Assembly (NCBI GenBank): GCA_963666875.2
Contig: CAXXPU010000014.1
Coordinates: 310,001-374,000, forward strand
Origin: G963662655 sp963666875
GTDB lineage: Bacteria > Cloacimonadota > Cloacimonadia > Cloacimonadales > JAIOQZ01
Direction of reading: 5' to 3'
Length of the DNA stretch: 64,000 bases
The translations under genes were made by a program, and so were the position numbers. The notes under the pieces were generated by a model that worked only from the letters and a program-made list of their open reading frames with translations, ran no database searches and was not told the DNA's origin. Every line of letters begins with the position of its first letter. The first letter of the stretch is position 1. Below, one piece after another: positions 1 through 8,969 of the stretch.

Positions 1-1
1 A

Positions 2-2350
2 AGCGTGCTCTGGTACTGTCACGACAACTACCCCGCCACCAACGTCTGGGCGCTGGACGCCGCCATCAACAACGCCGACTTCAACGGCAGCGGCATCGAC
101 ATCACACCCGGAACTTACGGTCTCTGCGGCGGAGGCGACGGCTACGGCGGCAGCAACAACTCCTGGTACACCAACTGGGCCGGTACCGCTTCCCATTCGG
201 ATCAGCACAGCCCACAGTGGAACTACGAAACCGTCTGGAACAACGCATACGAGAATATCATGTCCGCGCCCGACAACAACCTCGCGCAGCTCGCCTGGTA
301 CGTCCTGATGATCAACCTGCACGAGACCGCCTGGCACACCAGTGGCGAGATCGCGGACTGGGAGCATCGCTACTCCGCGCATATCAAGAACGCCAACGTC
401 TATGCCGAGGCAGCGCGCTGGGCGAACGGCGACTATACCGAAACCTCCGCGGCGTACCTCTCCGATGTCGATCGCGACGGCGTCGAGGAAGTCGTCATGC
501 ACAACGATAAAATCTTCGCCGTGTTCGAATCGATCGGCGGCCGCGCGCAGTGGATGTTCTGCAAGAACACAACAGGCACCGCGTGCTCCGTGGTCGGCTC
601 CGACGTGGCATATTATTCCGAGACCGACGGCGACTACAACGAGAGCTCGAACAACCACTTCGCCGCACTTTCGGACGTCTCGCCAAACTACCAGCACAGC
701 ATCTACGCTATGAGCGTCGAGCAGGGAACCGGCGACGAAGTGATCGTCGAGTTCACACACGACGACGTCACCCGCACCTGCGTCCTGCAAACCGGAAACG
801 ACTATCTCGACGTGACCTACAGCGTTTCGTCCGGCGACCTCTACGTCAAATCGGGATGGTCGCCCGACCTGCTCGATCTGATCTGGTCGGGAAAATCGCA
901 CGTCCAGCGCATGTGGGGTAATGGCGGCGAATACGCCGGACGCCGCAATAGCTCTTCGGGCGCGACAGCCGCGTTCGTCTTGGGCTCGGCCGGCGGTTCG
1001 CACAACGGCACCTTCGAGGGAACGCTGGTCATGGGCGACGAGATCGTGGGCGGCGGAACCTTCCGCTTCCTGCTCTACGCCGGATTCACCTCCGATCCGT
1101 ACGACGAATACGATAACAAGGTGGTCGAGCTGGACGACCTGGCGGATCAACTCGCCGACGACATCACACCCACCATCGTGAATAACGCCGCCTATCACGC
1201 CGCGGACAACAAGCTCCAGATTGTCTTCAGCGAGGATGTCATTCAGTCAACCGCCGAGAACATGGATAACTATACGCTGGAGGGATTCTCCGGCACCTAT
1301 CAGGTCGAAGATGTCATGCTGACCCACAACCGCAAGGTCACCCTCACGATCGATACCGCGATTCCCAATACCGAGACCGGCAACGTGGTGGTCACGGGCG
1401 TGGAGGATATGAACGGCAACGCGATCCAGACCGGCGACAATCAGGCAGCGCTTACCCAGATTATCAAGCCGCACCTGGTCGGCACCATGAACAACTGGAC
1501 ACCCGATAATCACGATTACGATCTGGTGCTCACGGACGCGAACTACTGGGCCGTCACCGCTCAACTCGATGCCGGAACGCACGAATACAAGGTGATCGAA
1601 TCCGACGCATGGGATGGCAACGACTGGCCAGGCGAAAATCAGGTCATCACCCTTGACGAAGCCACGGAAGTCATCTTCTGGGCAAACTGCGGTGTGATGC
1701 CGCAGGAAAAATCGGGCGACGAATACGTCTGCCACAGCACCAATCCTCCCTGCGTAGTGGGAAACATACTCTCTGCGCTCGGTGGAACCGACTGGGATGA
1801 GACCACCACACTCACCTACATGAACGATGACGGTGAAAGCGGTGACGAAACCGCGGACGATGGTCGATTCTCGTTCCGCACCACGCTACCGCAGGGTGAG
1901 TACGAGTTCAAGATCGTGCTCAACAACAACTGGGATCAGAGCACTTCGGACAATCTGTCATTGCTCCTCACGCAGGAGGCGGAAGTCCTGTTCATGTACG
2001 AGATGTTCCAGAATCTGGTGTTCGTCGATTTCTTCAACGGAGTTCCGGGCGACGGGTCGAGCAGTGCGCCTTCCGTGCCTTCAATCGAATCGATCTATCC
2101 GAATCCGTTCAATCCCGAAACCAATATCAGCTTCTCGATCCCGAATCGGAGCCACGTACGCGTCGAGGTCTTTAACATCCTCGGACAGCGCGTGAAGCGG
2201 CTTGCCGACGACATGTTCGATGCAGGGTCACACAGCCTCACATGGCATGGCGATGACAAGAATGGGAAAACGGTAGGTACTGGTGTGTATCTGTTCGTGC
2301 TGGAAGCGGATGGAAAGAAATCGGTCAAGCGTGCGATGATGATTAAGTAG
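2..2350 (+). CDS. Secreted glycosidase-like protein with C-terminal sorting domain (5' end missing)
   Basis: The reading frame is already open at the left edge, so the N-terminus lies outside the window. The first ~360 residues include a stretch ending in LHETAW followed by a large beta-rich region; this resembles the C-terminal half of GH57-type amylolytic enzymes, a tentative match. Next come an SbsA-like Ig segment (around 395-480) and two starch-binding/E-set-like modules (GTMNNWTPD near 495, and a second near 580-690). The last ~80 residues are a type IX sorting/FlgD-like domain with YPNPFNPETN, FNILGQ, GTGVYLF and a final KRAMMIK. The protein is therefore probably exported and surface-anchored, acting on an alpha-glucan. 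The family of the catalytic part is uncertain; the sorting domain is clear. Confidence 0.8.
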   Translation, partial: SVLWYCHDNYPATNVWALDAAINNADFNGSGIDITPGTYGLCGGGDGYGGSNNSWYTNWAGTASHSDQHSPQWNYETVWNNAYENIMSAPDNNLAQLAWYVLMINLHETAWHTSGEIADWEHRYSAHIKNANVYAEAARWANGDYTETSAAYLSDVDRDGVEEVVMHNDKIFAVFESIGGRAQWMFCKNTTGTACSVVGSDVAYYSETDGDYNESSNNHFAALSDVSPNYQHSIYAMSVEQGTGDEVIVEFTHDDVTRTCVLQTGNDYLDVTYSVSSGDLYVKSGWSPDLLDLIWSGKSHVQRMWGNGGEYAGRRNSSSGATAAFVLGSAGGSHNGTFEGTLVMGDEIVGGGTFRFLLYAGFTSDPYDEYDNKVVELDDLADQLADDITPTIVNNAAYHAADNKLQIVFSEDVIQSTAENMDNYTLEGFSGTYQVEDVMLTHNRKVTLTIDTAIPNTETGNVVVTGVEDMNGNAIQTGDNQAALTQIIKPHLVGTMNNWTPDNHDYDLVLTDANYWAVTAQLDAGTHEYKVIESDAWDGNDWPGENQVITLDEATEVIFWANCGVMPQEKSGDEYVCHSTNPPCVVGNILSALGGTDWDETTTLTYMNDDGESGDETADDGRFSFRTTLPQGEYEFKIVLNNNWDQSTSDNLSLLLTQEAEVLFMYEMFQNLVFVDFFNGVPGDGSSSAPSVPSIESIYPNPFNPETNISFSIPNRSHVRVEVFNILGQRVKRLADDMFDAGSHSLTWHGDDKNGKTVGTGVYLFVLEADGKKSVKRAMMIK

Positions 2351-2367
2351 AACACAATAAAATACGG

Positions 2368-2620
2368 CTCTGTTGCACATTAAGTGGGTGGATATCTTAA
2401 CGATGATTATAAAGTCCCGTAGGGACGACAGATAACGTGTTGGTTATACACCTGTCGCAACTCCGGCGCTCTATTCGTGTATTGGCATAAATAACCGGGG
2501 CTTACGCCCCTGTATGATTTCAGCTTGCTGAAAACATGAATCCCCTACGCGCCTTATATCTGTCATCCCTGCGGGATTGTTATTGTGAAATCCATTCGAC
2601 CCACCAGGTTTGCAACAGAG
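2368..2620. repeat. Foldable intergenic element with 10-bp terminal inverted repeats
   Basis: CTCTGTTGCA at 2368-2377 is matched by its complement at 2611-2620. Inside, GTCCCGTAGGGACGACAGAT (from 2414) pairs imperfectly with a segment near 2555-2578, and there are smaller hairpins (CCGGGGCTTACGCCCC; TTTCAGCTTGCTGAAA). No gene is visible here. The element sits between two convergent genes and looks like a dispersed, structured repeat rather than coding sequence. Confidence 0.55.
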
Positions 2621-2624
2621 TCTA

Positions 2625-2672
2625 AAATACCCCCTCAAATCCCCGATATCAGCGGGATTTGAGGGGGTATTT
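2625..2672. terminator. 19-bp perfect stem-loop between convergent genes
   Basis: Arms 2625-2643 and 2654-2672 are perfect reverse complements (AAATACCCCCTCAAATCCC) with a 10-nt loop. The A-rich and T-rich ends give short T runs on both strands, so it could terminate both the upstream plus gene and the convergent minus operon. It may also be one of the palindromic repeats scattered through this window. The stretch 2673-2844 shows nothing else. Confidence 0.5.
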
Positions 2673-2844
2673 CTCCAAAGAAGCTTTATCACACAGCCAG
2701 TCAGTGGTTGCTTAGCTCTATTTCCTCATCCCTCGCAGCGCGTGACCTTCTGTGAATTTGACTGCAAATACGAATCCCCCACAGGCGCGCTTTCCCGAGA
2801 AACGGGCAGACACGATGCCTGGACCCGACGGGGGAAACGGTACT

Positions 2845-3423
2845 TTACCGATCCAGCAATTCGCGATCGACGAAGAGGTCGATATCGATGACAAACTCGA
2901 GGATGGCGTAGTCGATGGCTTCCTTGAGCTGCGCGACGGATTGCCCGTCGCCTTCCACCGGGACTTTCAGATTGACGATGACCGGCTTCTCGAAGGTCTT
3001 CTGGTGATTCTCGATGGTGAGTTCGGCGACGATGCCGAGTTGATAGAGGAAATCGCGGGTGGCCTTGTTGAGGTTCTCGGACTTGCTCAGGAATTTCGTG
3101 ATGTGGATATGGATGGTGCCGTCCGGTTCGGGATTTTCGGACGTGAATTTGTAATCCGCCCACTGTGCGAGTGTCGAATCGAGCGCAGCCCAGAAACCGA
3201 ACTCGTAGTAGTGTCCGCTGGGCGCTTTAATGCTGACCTCGTTCGCGTCCTCGTACGGCTCCAGCACGATCCTGTAATCGGCATCGACCGTCCGGAACGT
3301 TTCCAACGCTTCCCGCGGTACACTGCTATTGACAGGCACCCGGAAAATCTTCGGTGGAATGAAAATCGCGCAACCGGCTGTTATCAGTATCGTCAGTACG
3401 ACAACGACACCCTTTATCCTCAT
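2845..3423 (-). CDS. Putative lipoprotein, unknown function
   Basis: The start at 3423 is preferred because its ATGA overlaps the stop of the upstream gene, giving 192 residues. The N-terminus MRIKG...ITAGC is a short hydrophobic signal ending in a lipobox-like TAGC, so the mature protein probably begins at Cys18 on a membrane. The remainder has no motif I recognise; it is mixed alpha/beta and ends in an acidic helix. It is the last gene of a five-gene operon with a DNA glycosylase and two antiporters, but nothing links it to their functions. Confidence 0.7.
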   Translation of the reverse strand: MRIKGVVVVLTILITAGCAIFIPPKIFRVPVNSSVPREALETFRTVDADYRIVLEPYEDANEVSIKAPSGHYYEFGFWAALDSTLAQWADYKFTSENPEPDGTIHIHITKFLSKSENLNKATRDFLYQLGIVAELTIENHQKTFEKPVIVNLKVPVEGDGQSVAQLKEAIDYAILEFVIDIDLFVDRELLDR

Positions 3424-4619
3424 TTCTCGAGCCACCTCTGTATTTTATTGCAAACCTTCTTCGGCTCACACTTTTCGATAATAATATGATGGCAGCGATT
3501 GAATAAGGCAAAATCTTTCAGCGCTTGAGATAGCGCATGCAGGAAATCATCGGAGATTTCGATGTTCGGTTCGAAGGCGATATTGCGCAGGATGAGTGTT
3601 TTCTTCTTCCGGTCTGCCTTCGGATCGATCCTGCCCATGAACTTCCCGTCGTAGAGAATCGGCGTGGTGAAATAGCCGTAAACCCGCTTCGGCGCCGGCA
3701 CGTAGCACTCGATCTTGTAGTCGAATCCATAAAGCTTCAGTACGCGGTCGCGCAGGATCACGGTGTTGTCGAAGGGCGAAAGCAGCCGACAGCCTGTGGG
3801 CGGTTTCTCCGTGAGATCGTCGTTCTCGAGGGCTTCCGGAAGTACGTACCACGGTTCATTCAGCGATTCGATCGCGACTTCTTTGATCTCGCCGTCAGAA
3901 ACCATGTCTTGAATTGCCTTGCCGATGACCGTCTTCGAGGTAATGAAGAGGTGCTCGAAGATGTCTTTCTCGGTGCAGATGCCGTGCGCACGCAGCGCCG
4001 TCAGAACCAGAAATCTACCCAGTTCTTCGTCGGTTGGCAGCGTCGTATCGACGGTATCGGGCAGTACCCGTTCGGTGAGGTCGTAAAGCCGGTGGAAGTT
4101 CTCACGTCGTGAGATCATCAGTTCGCCGCCCCAGAAGAGCAGCTCCAATGCTCGTTTCGCGGGTTTCCAGTCCCACCAGCCGGCATTTCCGTTCTTGCGG
4201 TGGTCGGCAAAATCCTTCGAGGCAAGCGCACCTTCATCGCGGATGCGGTCGAGTACTTCGGTCATGATCTTGTCGTGAGTGTCGATTCCCAGCCATTCCC
4301 GCGCATCCTTGCGGAATTTCCTCTTCATGAGTGGAAGATAGTAGCGATAGTCGCGCATCGGCAGAATGCTCGCGGCGTGTCCCCAGTACTCGAAGACAGC
4401 CCGATCGACTCGCTGGAGCTCGTCGAGCGTGGCTTGGTCGTAGCCGTTATTGCGGTTCCAGAGGGTGTGATGGTGCGCGCGTTCGATCACGGAGATGGTG
4501 TCGATCTGCACGTATCCGAGGTGCTCGACAATTTCACGTACCGTGAGATGGCGGTCGGGAAATTGACTGTTCAGCGCGATATTCCGGGCAGTGTTCAGAT
4601 CAATTATTGTCGCCGGCAT
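3420..4619 (-). CDS. AlkX/YcaQ-type DNA glycosylase (winged-helix HTH_42 family)
   Basis: At 399 residues it is close to E. coli YcaQ/AlkX (about 410). The segment HLGYVQIDTISVIERAHHH near residues 33-50 carries the catalytic Q-phi-D signature (Gln38-Ile39-Asp40) of the AlkX branch, as opposed to Q-phi-Q in Streptomyces AlkZ. Family members remove alkylated bases and unhook interstrand crosslinks, so the inferred role is repair of bulky N7-purine lesions. The start overlaps the 3' end of the upstream antiporter by 20 nt, and the stop overlaps the start of the downstream lipoprotein (ATGA). A GGAG lies somewhat far upstream (about 13 nt), so expression may rely on translational coupling. Placement in an ion-transport operon is unexplained. 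Confidence 0.85.
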   Translation of the reverse strand: MPATIIDLNTARNIALNSQFPDRHLTVREIVEHLGYVQIDTISVIERAHHHTLWNRNNGYDQATLDELQRVDRAVFEYWGHAASILPMRDYRYYLPLMKRKFRKDAREWLGIDTHDKIMTEVLDRIRDEGALASKDFADHRKNGNAGWWDWKPAKRALELLFWGGELMISRRENFHRLYDLTERVLPDTVDTTLPTDEELGRFLVLTALRAHGICTEKDIFEHLFITSKTVIGKAIQDMVSDGEIKEVAIESLNEPWYVLPEALENDDLTEKPPTGCRLLSPFDNTVILRDRVLKLYGFDYKIECYVPAPKRVYGYFTTPILYDGKFMGRIDPKADRKKKTLILRNIAFEPNIEISDDFLHALSQALKDFALFNRCHHIIIEKCEPKKVCNKIQRWLEK

Positions 4620-5868
4620 CCGTCGGGATTTCTCCTGCTTTTGTTAGTGCGATTTTTGTCAGAATGGGTCCGATTATTTCAAAGAAGATACACGTCGCTG
4701 TGACGGTGGTGATCACGACAGCACCGAGGTGGGCGCCGCGGGTCATCTCACCGGCGGCGGTCTGTATGGTCACGCCGACTTCGGTGAACTCGTGTTTGAC
4801 GATCAGCGCCAGACCGATCGCGACGCCGGCCTGAGACAGGATGCCCATACCGGTGTAATTGCGAATCTTCTTTTCCACACCGCCCAAGATACCCCCTATA
4901 TAAGAGCCGCCCATGAGTCCCGTGGTACGGGTCAGAATATAGACTGCGCCCAGAAGACCAAGCGCCGGCAGGTTCGAAAGGTGCAAATTCGCACCGGCAA
5001 GTGTGAAAAAGAGGAGGAACAAGAGCGGCATGATCAGCGGCAGTCGATCATGGATCTTCTGCACCAGTGCATGCTGCTGCGTATTGACCACCAGCATTCC
5101 AAGCACCATATTGGTCAGAATTACCGAGAGATGGAGCATATCGCACAACCCGGTAGCGAGAAAGACGTATCCGAAGAGGAGCATGAGGACATCGGTAGGA
5201 TTTTTCAGCCGTCGCGTCATGAGCGAAAAAAGCCAGCCGGCGACGACGCCGACCAGAATGCTGAAGAATATCTCCTTGATCGGGCTAATCAGCAGGCTCA
5301 TCAGACTCACATGATCGCTACCGCCTTCCCGATCCAGAATCATACGGGCAAACGACGCCGCGAATCCAAAGATGATGATCCCCAGTCCGTCATCGAAACC
5401 GACAACGGCATAAAGCGCTTTGGTGAGTCCTCCTCGCGCGCGATATTCCTGAATAACCGCCACGGTACCTGCCGGAGCGCTCGCGGGTGCGATAGCTCCG
5501 AAGATCAGCGAGAGCGGAAGGTCGCCCGTCAGCAGATAGAGTCCGCCAAAGACCACCAGAAACGCGCCGAAAGACTCCATGAGGATGATCCAGATGATTC
5601 CCATGCCCAGTTTCTTCAGGCTGGAGAACTTGAGTTCCAGCCCGATGCTGACCGCGACGAAACTCAGCGCGATCTCGGTGATGAAGCTGAGCCGAAGCTG
5701 AAGCCCCTCGGAGAGGATGTTGCAAAGGGACGGGCCCAGGATCACCCCGAGGACCATGTATCCGATGAGCGACGGAAGCTTCAGGTGCCGTATGTTCTTG
5801 CCGGCGTGAAAAGCAACGATTATTACGATTCCGAGAATGACGAAGGTTGAAAGCTCCAGATGCGGCAT
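4600..5868 (-). CDS. Cation:proton antiporter, CPA2 family (copy 2)
   Basis: A 422-residue polytopic membrane protein of about 12 hydrophobic segments, typical of the Na+/H+ exchanger superfamily. Asp159-Asp160 in VVGFDDGLGI matches the paired-aspartate ion site seen in electrogenic NapA/NhaA-type exchangers; KefC-type channels have Gln-Asp there. The preceding APASAPAGT segment is in the expected unwound-helix region. It lacks a C-terminal TrkA-N domain, so any regulation must come from a separate protein, plausibly the EIIA-like product two genes upstream. It is a paralog of the adjacent gene (3-nt gap) and has its own AAGGA ribosome-binding site. Confidence 0.9.
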   Translation of the reverse strand: MPHLELSTFVILGIVIIVAFHAGKNIRHLKLPSLIGYMVLGVILGPSLCNILSEGLQLRLSFITEIALSFVAVSIGLELKFSSLKKLGMGIIWIILMESFGAFLVVFGGLYLLTGDLPLSLIFGAIAPASAPAGTVAVIQEYRARGGLTKALYAVVGFDDGLGIIIFGFAASFARMILDREGGSDHVSLMSLLISPIKEIFFSILVGVVAGWLFSLMTRRLKNPTDVLMLLFGYVFLATGLCDMLHLSVILTNMVLGMLVVNTQQHALVQKIHDRLPLIMPLLFLLFFTLAGANLHLSNLPALGLLGAVYILTRTTGLMGGSYIGGILGGVEKKIRNYTGMGILSQAGVAIGLALIVKHEFTEVGVTIQTAAGEMTRGAHLGAVVITTVTATCIFFEIIGPILTKIALTKAGEIPTDAGDNN

Positions 5869-5871
5869 CGA

Positions 5872-7158
5872 CTATCCTTTGTCGTTAGATTTGTATGGAT
5901 CGTATGTGATTTCACCCGCTTTCTGCAGCGCAATCTTTGCCAGGATCGGTCCGATGACACCAAAGATGACACTGGTGGCGGTAATCGTCGTGATGACCGA
6001 TTCGCCGATCAGCGCGCCGTGCCGCACCATCTCTCCGTTCAGACCGGGAACCATTCCGCCCAGTTCGGTGAAATCGTTCTTGACCACCAGCGAAAGCCCG
6101 ATGGCGACACCCGCCTGCGCGAGAATCCCCAGTCCGAGGTACTTCTTGATCTTCTCCTCGACCTTTCCGACGATGCCGCCGAAATACGCTCCGGCGATCA
6201 GCCCCCCACTACGAGCAAGGAGATAAACCAGTCCGATAAGTCCGAGCGCTGGCAATTGCCTGACCTGCAGGTTAGCTCCGCCGAGGGTGAAGAACAGTAG
6301 GAACAGAAGCGGCATAATCATCGGCAGACGGTCGTAGATCTTGCTGACCAGTGAGCGCGGCTGCGTATTGACCACAATCGCGCCGACAACCATGTTGGTC
6401 AGGATTACCGAGAGATTGAGCAACTCGCACAGCCCGGCGGAAGCGAACATGAATCCGAACAGCAATAGCAGGACATCTCCTGCGTTCTTCATCCGGCGCG
6501 CCAGAATGGAGAAAAGGAAGCCCAGCGCACCACCGATCAAGAAGCTCAACACTACTTCTTTCAGCGGCTCCAGAATGAGAATCAGCATATCGATATCGCC
6601 ACCACCGCCCTCTTTTACAAGAAGCGTCCGGCAGATTGAAGCGGTGAATCCGAACATGATGATCCCCACACCGTCGTCCAGCCCGACCACGGCATAGAGC
6701 GCCTTTGTCAGGCTGCCTTTCGCCTTGTATTCCTCGATTACGGCGACCGTTCCAGCCGGCGCGCTCGCCGGCGCGATGGCAGCGAAAACCAGCGACAGAA
6801 CCAGATCCTTGGTGAGGGGATAGAGCACCGCGAACACGATGATGAATGCGCCCACGCACTCGAAGAGAATGATCCAGAGTATCCCGGCGCCCAGCTTCTT
6901 CAGGGCGGAGTATTTCATCTCCAGACCGATGCTGATCGCAACGAAGCTGAGGGCGATATTGGTGATGAACTCCAGTTTATCCTGCAATGCGAAGGGAAGG
7001 AGATTGAACAGCGACGGTCCCAGCAACACGCCGAGGATCATGTAGCCGATCAGCGCCGGCATCCTGATCCATTTCATGTTTTTGCCGAGATAGAAGCCGA
7101 CGACAATCACGAATCCCAGGGTCAGCAGGACCGGAATATGTATCGATTCGGGTATCAT
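5872..7158 (-). CDS. Cation:proton antiporter, CPA2 family (copy 1)
   Basis: This 428-residue integral membrane antiporter is a paralog of the next gene: the segments ALIGYM, SFVA.SIGLE and APASAPAGTVAVI are shared. The ion-binding pair is Asp161-Asp162 (VVGLDDGVGI), pointing to electrogenic Na+(K+)/H+ exchange. No cytosolic RCK domain is attached. It begins 7 nt after the EIIA-like gene with AGGTG upstream of the ATG. Two tandem copies could form a heterodimer, since CPA2 exchangers are dimeric, or differ in pH or ion preference; that is inference. Confidence 0.9.
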   Translation of the reverse strand: MIPESIHIPVLLTLGFVIVVGFYLGKNMKWIRMPALIGYMILGVLLGPSLFNLLPFALQDKLEFITNIALSFVAISIGLEMKYSALKKLGAGILWIILFECVGAFIIVFAVLYPLTKDLVLSLVFAAIAPASAPAGTVAVIEEYKAKGSLTKALYAVVGLDDGVGIIMFGFTASICRTLLVKEGGGGDIDMLILILEPLKEVVLSFLIGGALGFLFSILARRMKNAGDVLLLLFGFMFASAGLCELLNLSVILTNMVVGAIVVNTQPRSLVSKIYDRLPMIMPLLFLLFFTLGGANLQVRQLPALGLIGLVYLLARSGGLIAGAYFGGIVGKVEEKIKKYLGLGILAQAGVAIGLSLVVKNDFTELGGMVPGLNGEMVRHGALIGESVITTITATSVIFGVIGPILAKIALQKAGEITYDPYKSNDKG

Positions 7159-7165
7159 GATGCAC

Positions 7166-7978
7166 CTACAGGTTCAGCCAGCCATTCATGTAAACGAGAT
7201 TCTGTACCGTCAGCATGATGCCGGCTTCTTCGGGATACGATTCGATGATCATGTTGATCTTGCGTATCAGGTCGTTGGAGAGCGCTTTCTCGATGGTCGC
7301 GACGATCATTCGATGAAATCCTCGGACATCTTCCGTCCAGAAGCTCGCGAAAAGCGGAAGGGTGTGCAGGTAGTTCTGCGCGTCGTTCGCTTCGAGAATC
7401 GACATACAGCAGATCGGTGTCTCGGTGAGCAGTTCGATGATGTCGATGAAGGCATCCTCGTTCTGTATGTGCACGTGAATAAGGTTGTACTCGCTTGTCT
7501 TTTCACCCTTTTTCTGTTCGGGGATATACTTGAGAAATCGCTTTACAAGCTCTTGGGCGGAGGTGGCTCCGATCATCTCGTTGACCGCGTGCTTCATGCG
7601 GAATACACTGGACAGCGCGCTCAAGATGCGGATGTGCTCGTTTCGCTTGCCCGAAGGCGCGATGATGTAGGCAATCAGCTTCACCTTCTGATCGTCGAGC
7701 GATTCGAAATCGACGCCATCGGCCACCGTTACGAATCCGATTACGAAATCGTCGATGTCGTCAATCATGCAATGCGGGATAGCGATCTCGTTGCCGAATC
7801 CAGTCGATCCCTGCTGTTCTCTCGCCTTCAATCGTGCGTAGATCAGCTCTTCGTCGTGGTTTTTCAGGATCGGGTGTTGCATCGCCAGATGCGCGATCTC
7901 GCGTAAAATAGCCTCTTTGCCAGCCGGTTTCCGGTTGATCCCGATACACTCGGGTAGAATCTTATTGAGTTGTTCCAT
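7166..7978 (-). CDS. PTS EIIA-type (PtsN-like) protein with C-terminal PII-like extension
   Basis: The start at 7978 has GAGGTG about 7 nt upstream; the longer frame to 8089 has no such support. Residues ~1-150 are an EIIA type-2 domain: QQGSTGFGNEIAIPHC places the phospho-accepting His at residue 69, and VDFESLDDQKVKLI and IRILSALSSVF follow as in PtsN. The last ~110 residues (IHVHIQNEDAFIDII onward) resemble a ferredoxin-like PII/CutA-type regulatory fold; this is a weak pattern match. No sugar permease is nearby. First in an operon with two antiporters, it most likely couples phosphoryl state to cation transport, as EIIA-Ntr does with K+ systems in E. coli. A TTGACA at 8032-8037 (minus) could be its -35, but no good -10 follows. 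Confidence 0.82.
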   Translation of the reverse strand: MEQLNKILPECIGINRKPAGKEAILREIAHLAMQHPILKNHDEELIYARLKAREQQGSTGFGNEIAIPHCMIDDIDDFVIGFVTVADGVDFESLDDQKVKLIAYIIAPSGKRNEHIRILSALSSVFRMKHAVNEMIGATSAQELVKRFLKYIPEQKKGEKTSEYNLIHVHIQNEDAFIDIIELLTETPICCMSILEANDAQNYLHTLPLFASFWTEDVRGFHRMIVATIEKALSNDLIRKINMIIESYPEEAGIMLTVQNLVYMNGWLNL

Positions 7979-8170
7979 GCTGCACCTCGTTTTTCTAAGG
8001 TATGAAACGAGAAAACAGCGACTTGTTTTTTTGTCAATTTTATCCCGCAGGAAGCGCCGACCTCCGGGTGGCGTTACCCCGTTAAACATTCGGAAGTTTG
8101 GCCAGGAAAAAATCGATTGACGGATCGTGCGGATATTCGGAAATATACGATATTGATAACTGGAGGAACG

Positions 8171-8743
8171 ATGGAAGCATCATTCTACAGTCGGGAAGAA
8201 CTGGCAGCGCTGGGCTTGAAGTCGTATGGCGAGAACGTACTGATATCGCGTTACGCACGATTGTACAATCCGGAACTGCTTTCGGTCGGCGACAATGTCC
8301 GTATTGACGATTTCTGCATTCTGAGCGGAACCATCACGCTCGGATCGTACATTCACATTGCGCCTTATTGCCTGCTTCAGGGAAATGCCGGCATCACGAT
8401 GGAGGATTTCTCAGGCTTGTCTTCGCGCTGCTCTCTCTACAGCGAATCGGAGGATTACGTGCTCGGAACGTCGTTAACCAACCCCATGGTTCCCACGAAA
8501 TTCCGTAACGTGGAGCACGCGCCGATCGTTCTGAAGAAGCATGCGCTACTGGGCGTCGCGACCGTGATCCTGCCCGGATCGATCATCGAAACGGGCTGCA
8601 CGTTCGGCGGACAGTCGCTGTTCCAGGGACAGACCGAGCCCTGGACCGTTTATCGCGGAAATCCGGCCCAGGCAATGTGTCACCGCAGAAGCACTCGCAT
8701 TCTGGCATTGGAAACCGCCGTCTATACAATGAATAAGGAATGA
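8171..8743 (+). CDS. Hexapeptide-repeat (left-handed beta-helix) acyltransferase
   Basis: The start at 8171 (190 residues) has GGAGG 5 nt upstream; upstream in-frame codons lack a site. The sequence is a run of hexapeptide repeats (VGDNVRIDD, TLGSYIHIAP, ALLGVATVILPG) and ends in VYRGNPAQA, the usual closing motif of the WbbJ/LacA/PglD-like O- or N-acyltransferases. A His in NVEHAPIVL is a candidate catalytic base. It heads a four-gene cluster with an acyl carrier protein and an adenylating enzyme, so its donor is plausibly an acyl-ACP made by its neighbours rather than acetyl-CoA. The acceptor, perhaps a sugar or lipid headgroup, is unknown. Confidence 0.85.
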   Translation: MEASFYSREELAALGLKSYGENVLISRYARLYNPELLSVGDNVRIDDFCILSGTITLGSYIHIAPYCLLQGNAGITMEDFSGLSSRCSLYSESEDYVLGTSLTNPMVPTKFRNVEHAPIVLKKHALLGVATVILPGSIIETGCTFGGQSLFQGQTEPWTVYRGNPAQAMCHRRSTRILALETAVYTMNKE

Positions 8744-8744
8744 C

Positions 8745-8969
8745 ATGAATACACGACTATTGCAATGCATCAACACGGTGCGTGAAAACAAGGGACTTGC
8801 ACTTCTGGACCGTATTGATCGCCCGATGAACCTGCGAGCGGATATCGGGCTCGACTCGCTCGACCTCGCGGAACTGACCGTGCGCATCGAAAAAGAATTC
8901 GGCATCGACGTCTTCGAGGACTCACTCGTCTCGACCATCGGCGAAATCCTCGACAAACTGGAGTCATGA
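8745..8969 (+). CDS. Acyl carrier protein (dedicated, non-housekeeping)
   Basis: A 74-residue acyl carrier protein. DIGLDSLDLAEL carries the phosphopantetheine attachment Ser38 in the standard D-S-L context, followed by an acidic helix II and the usual VSTIGEILDKL closing helix. It starts 1 nt after the acyltransferase stop and overlaps the next gene by 4 nt, so it is an obligate member of this operon. No fatty-acid synthesis genes (fabF, fabD) lie nearby, which argues for a specialised carrier loaded by the adjacent adenylating enzyme. Confidence 0.92.
   Translation: MNTRLLQCINTVRENKGLALLDRIDRPMNLRADIGLDSLDLAELTVRIEKEFGIDVFEDSLVSTIGEILDKLES

Noticed and set aside
2752..3489. 245-codon plus-strand frame over the lipoprotein gene
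   Set aside because: Antisense to a lipoprotein with a signal sequence and coupled start; starts without a ribosome-binding site inside the intergenic region.
8032..8037. TTGACA as promoter of the EIIA/antiporter operon
   Set aside because: No acceptable -10 hexamer at 15-19 nt; left as a comment in the gene entry only.
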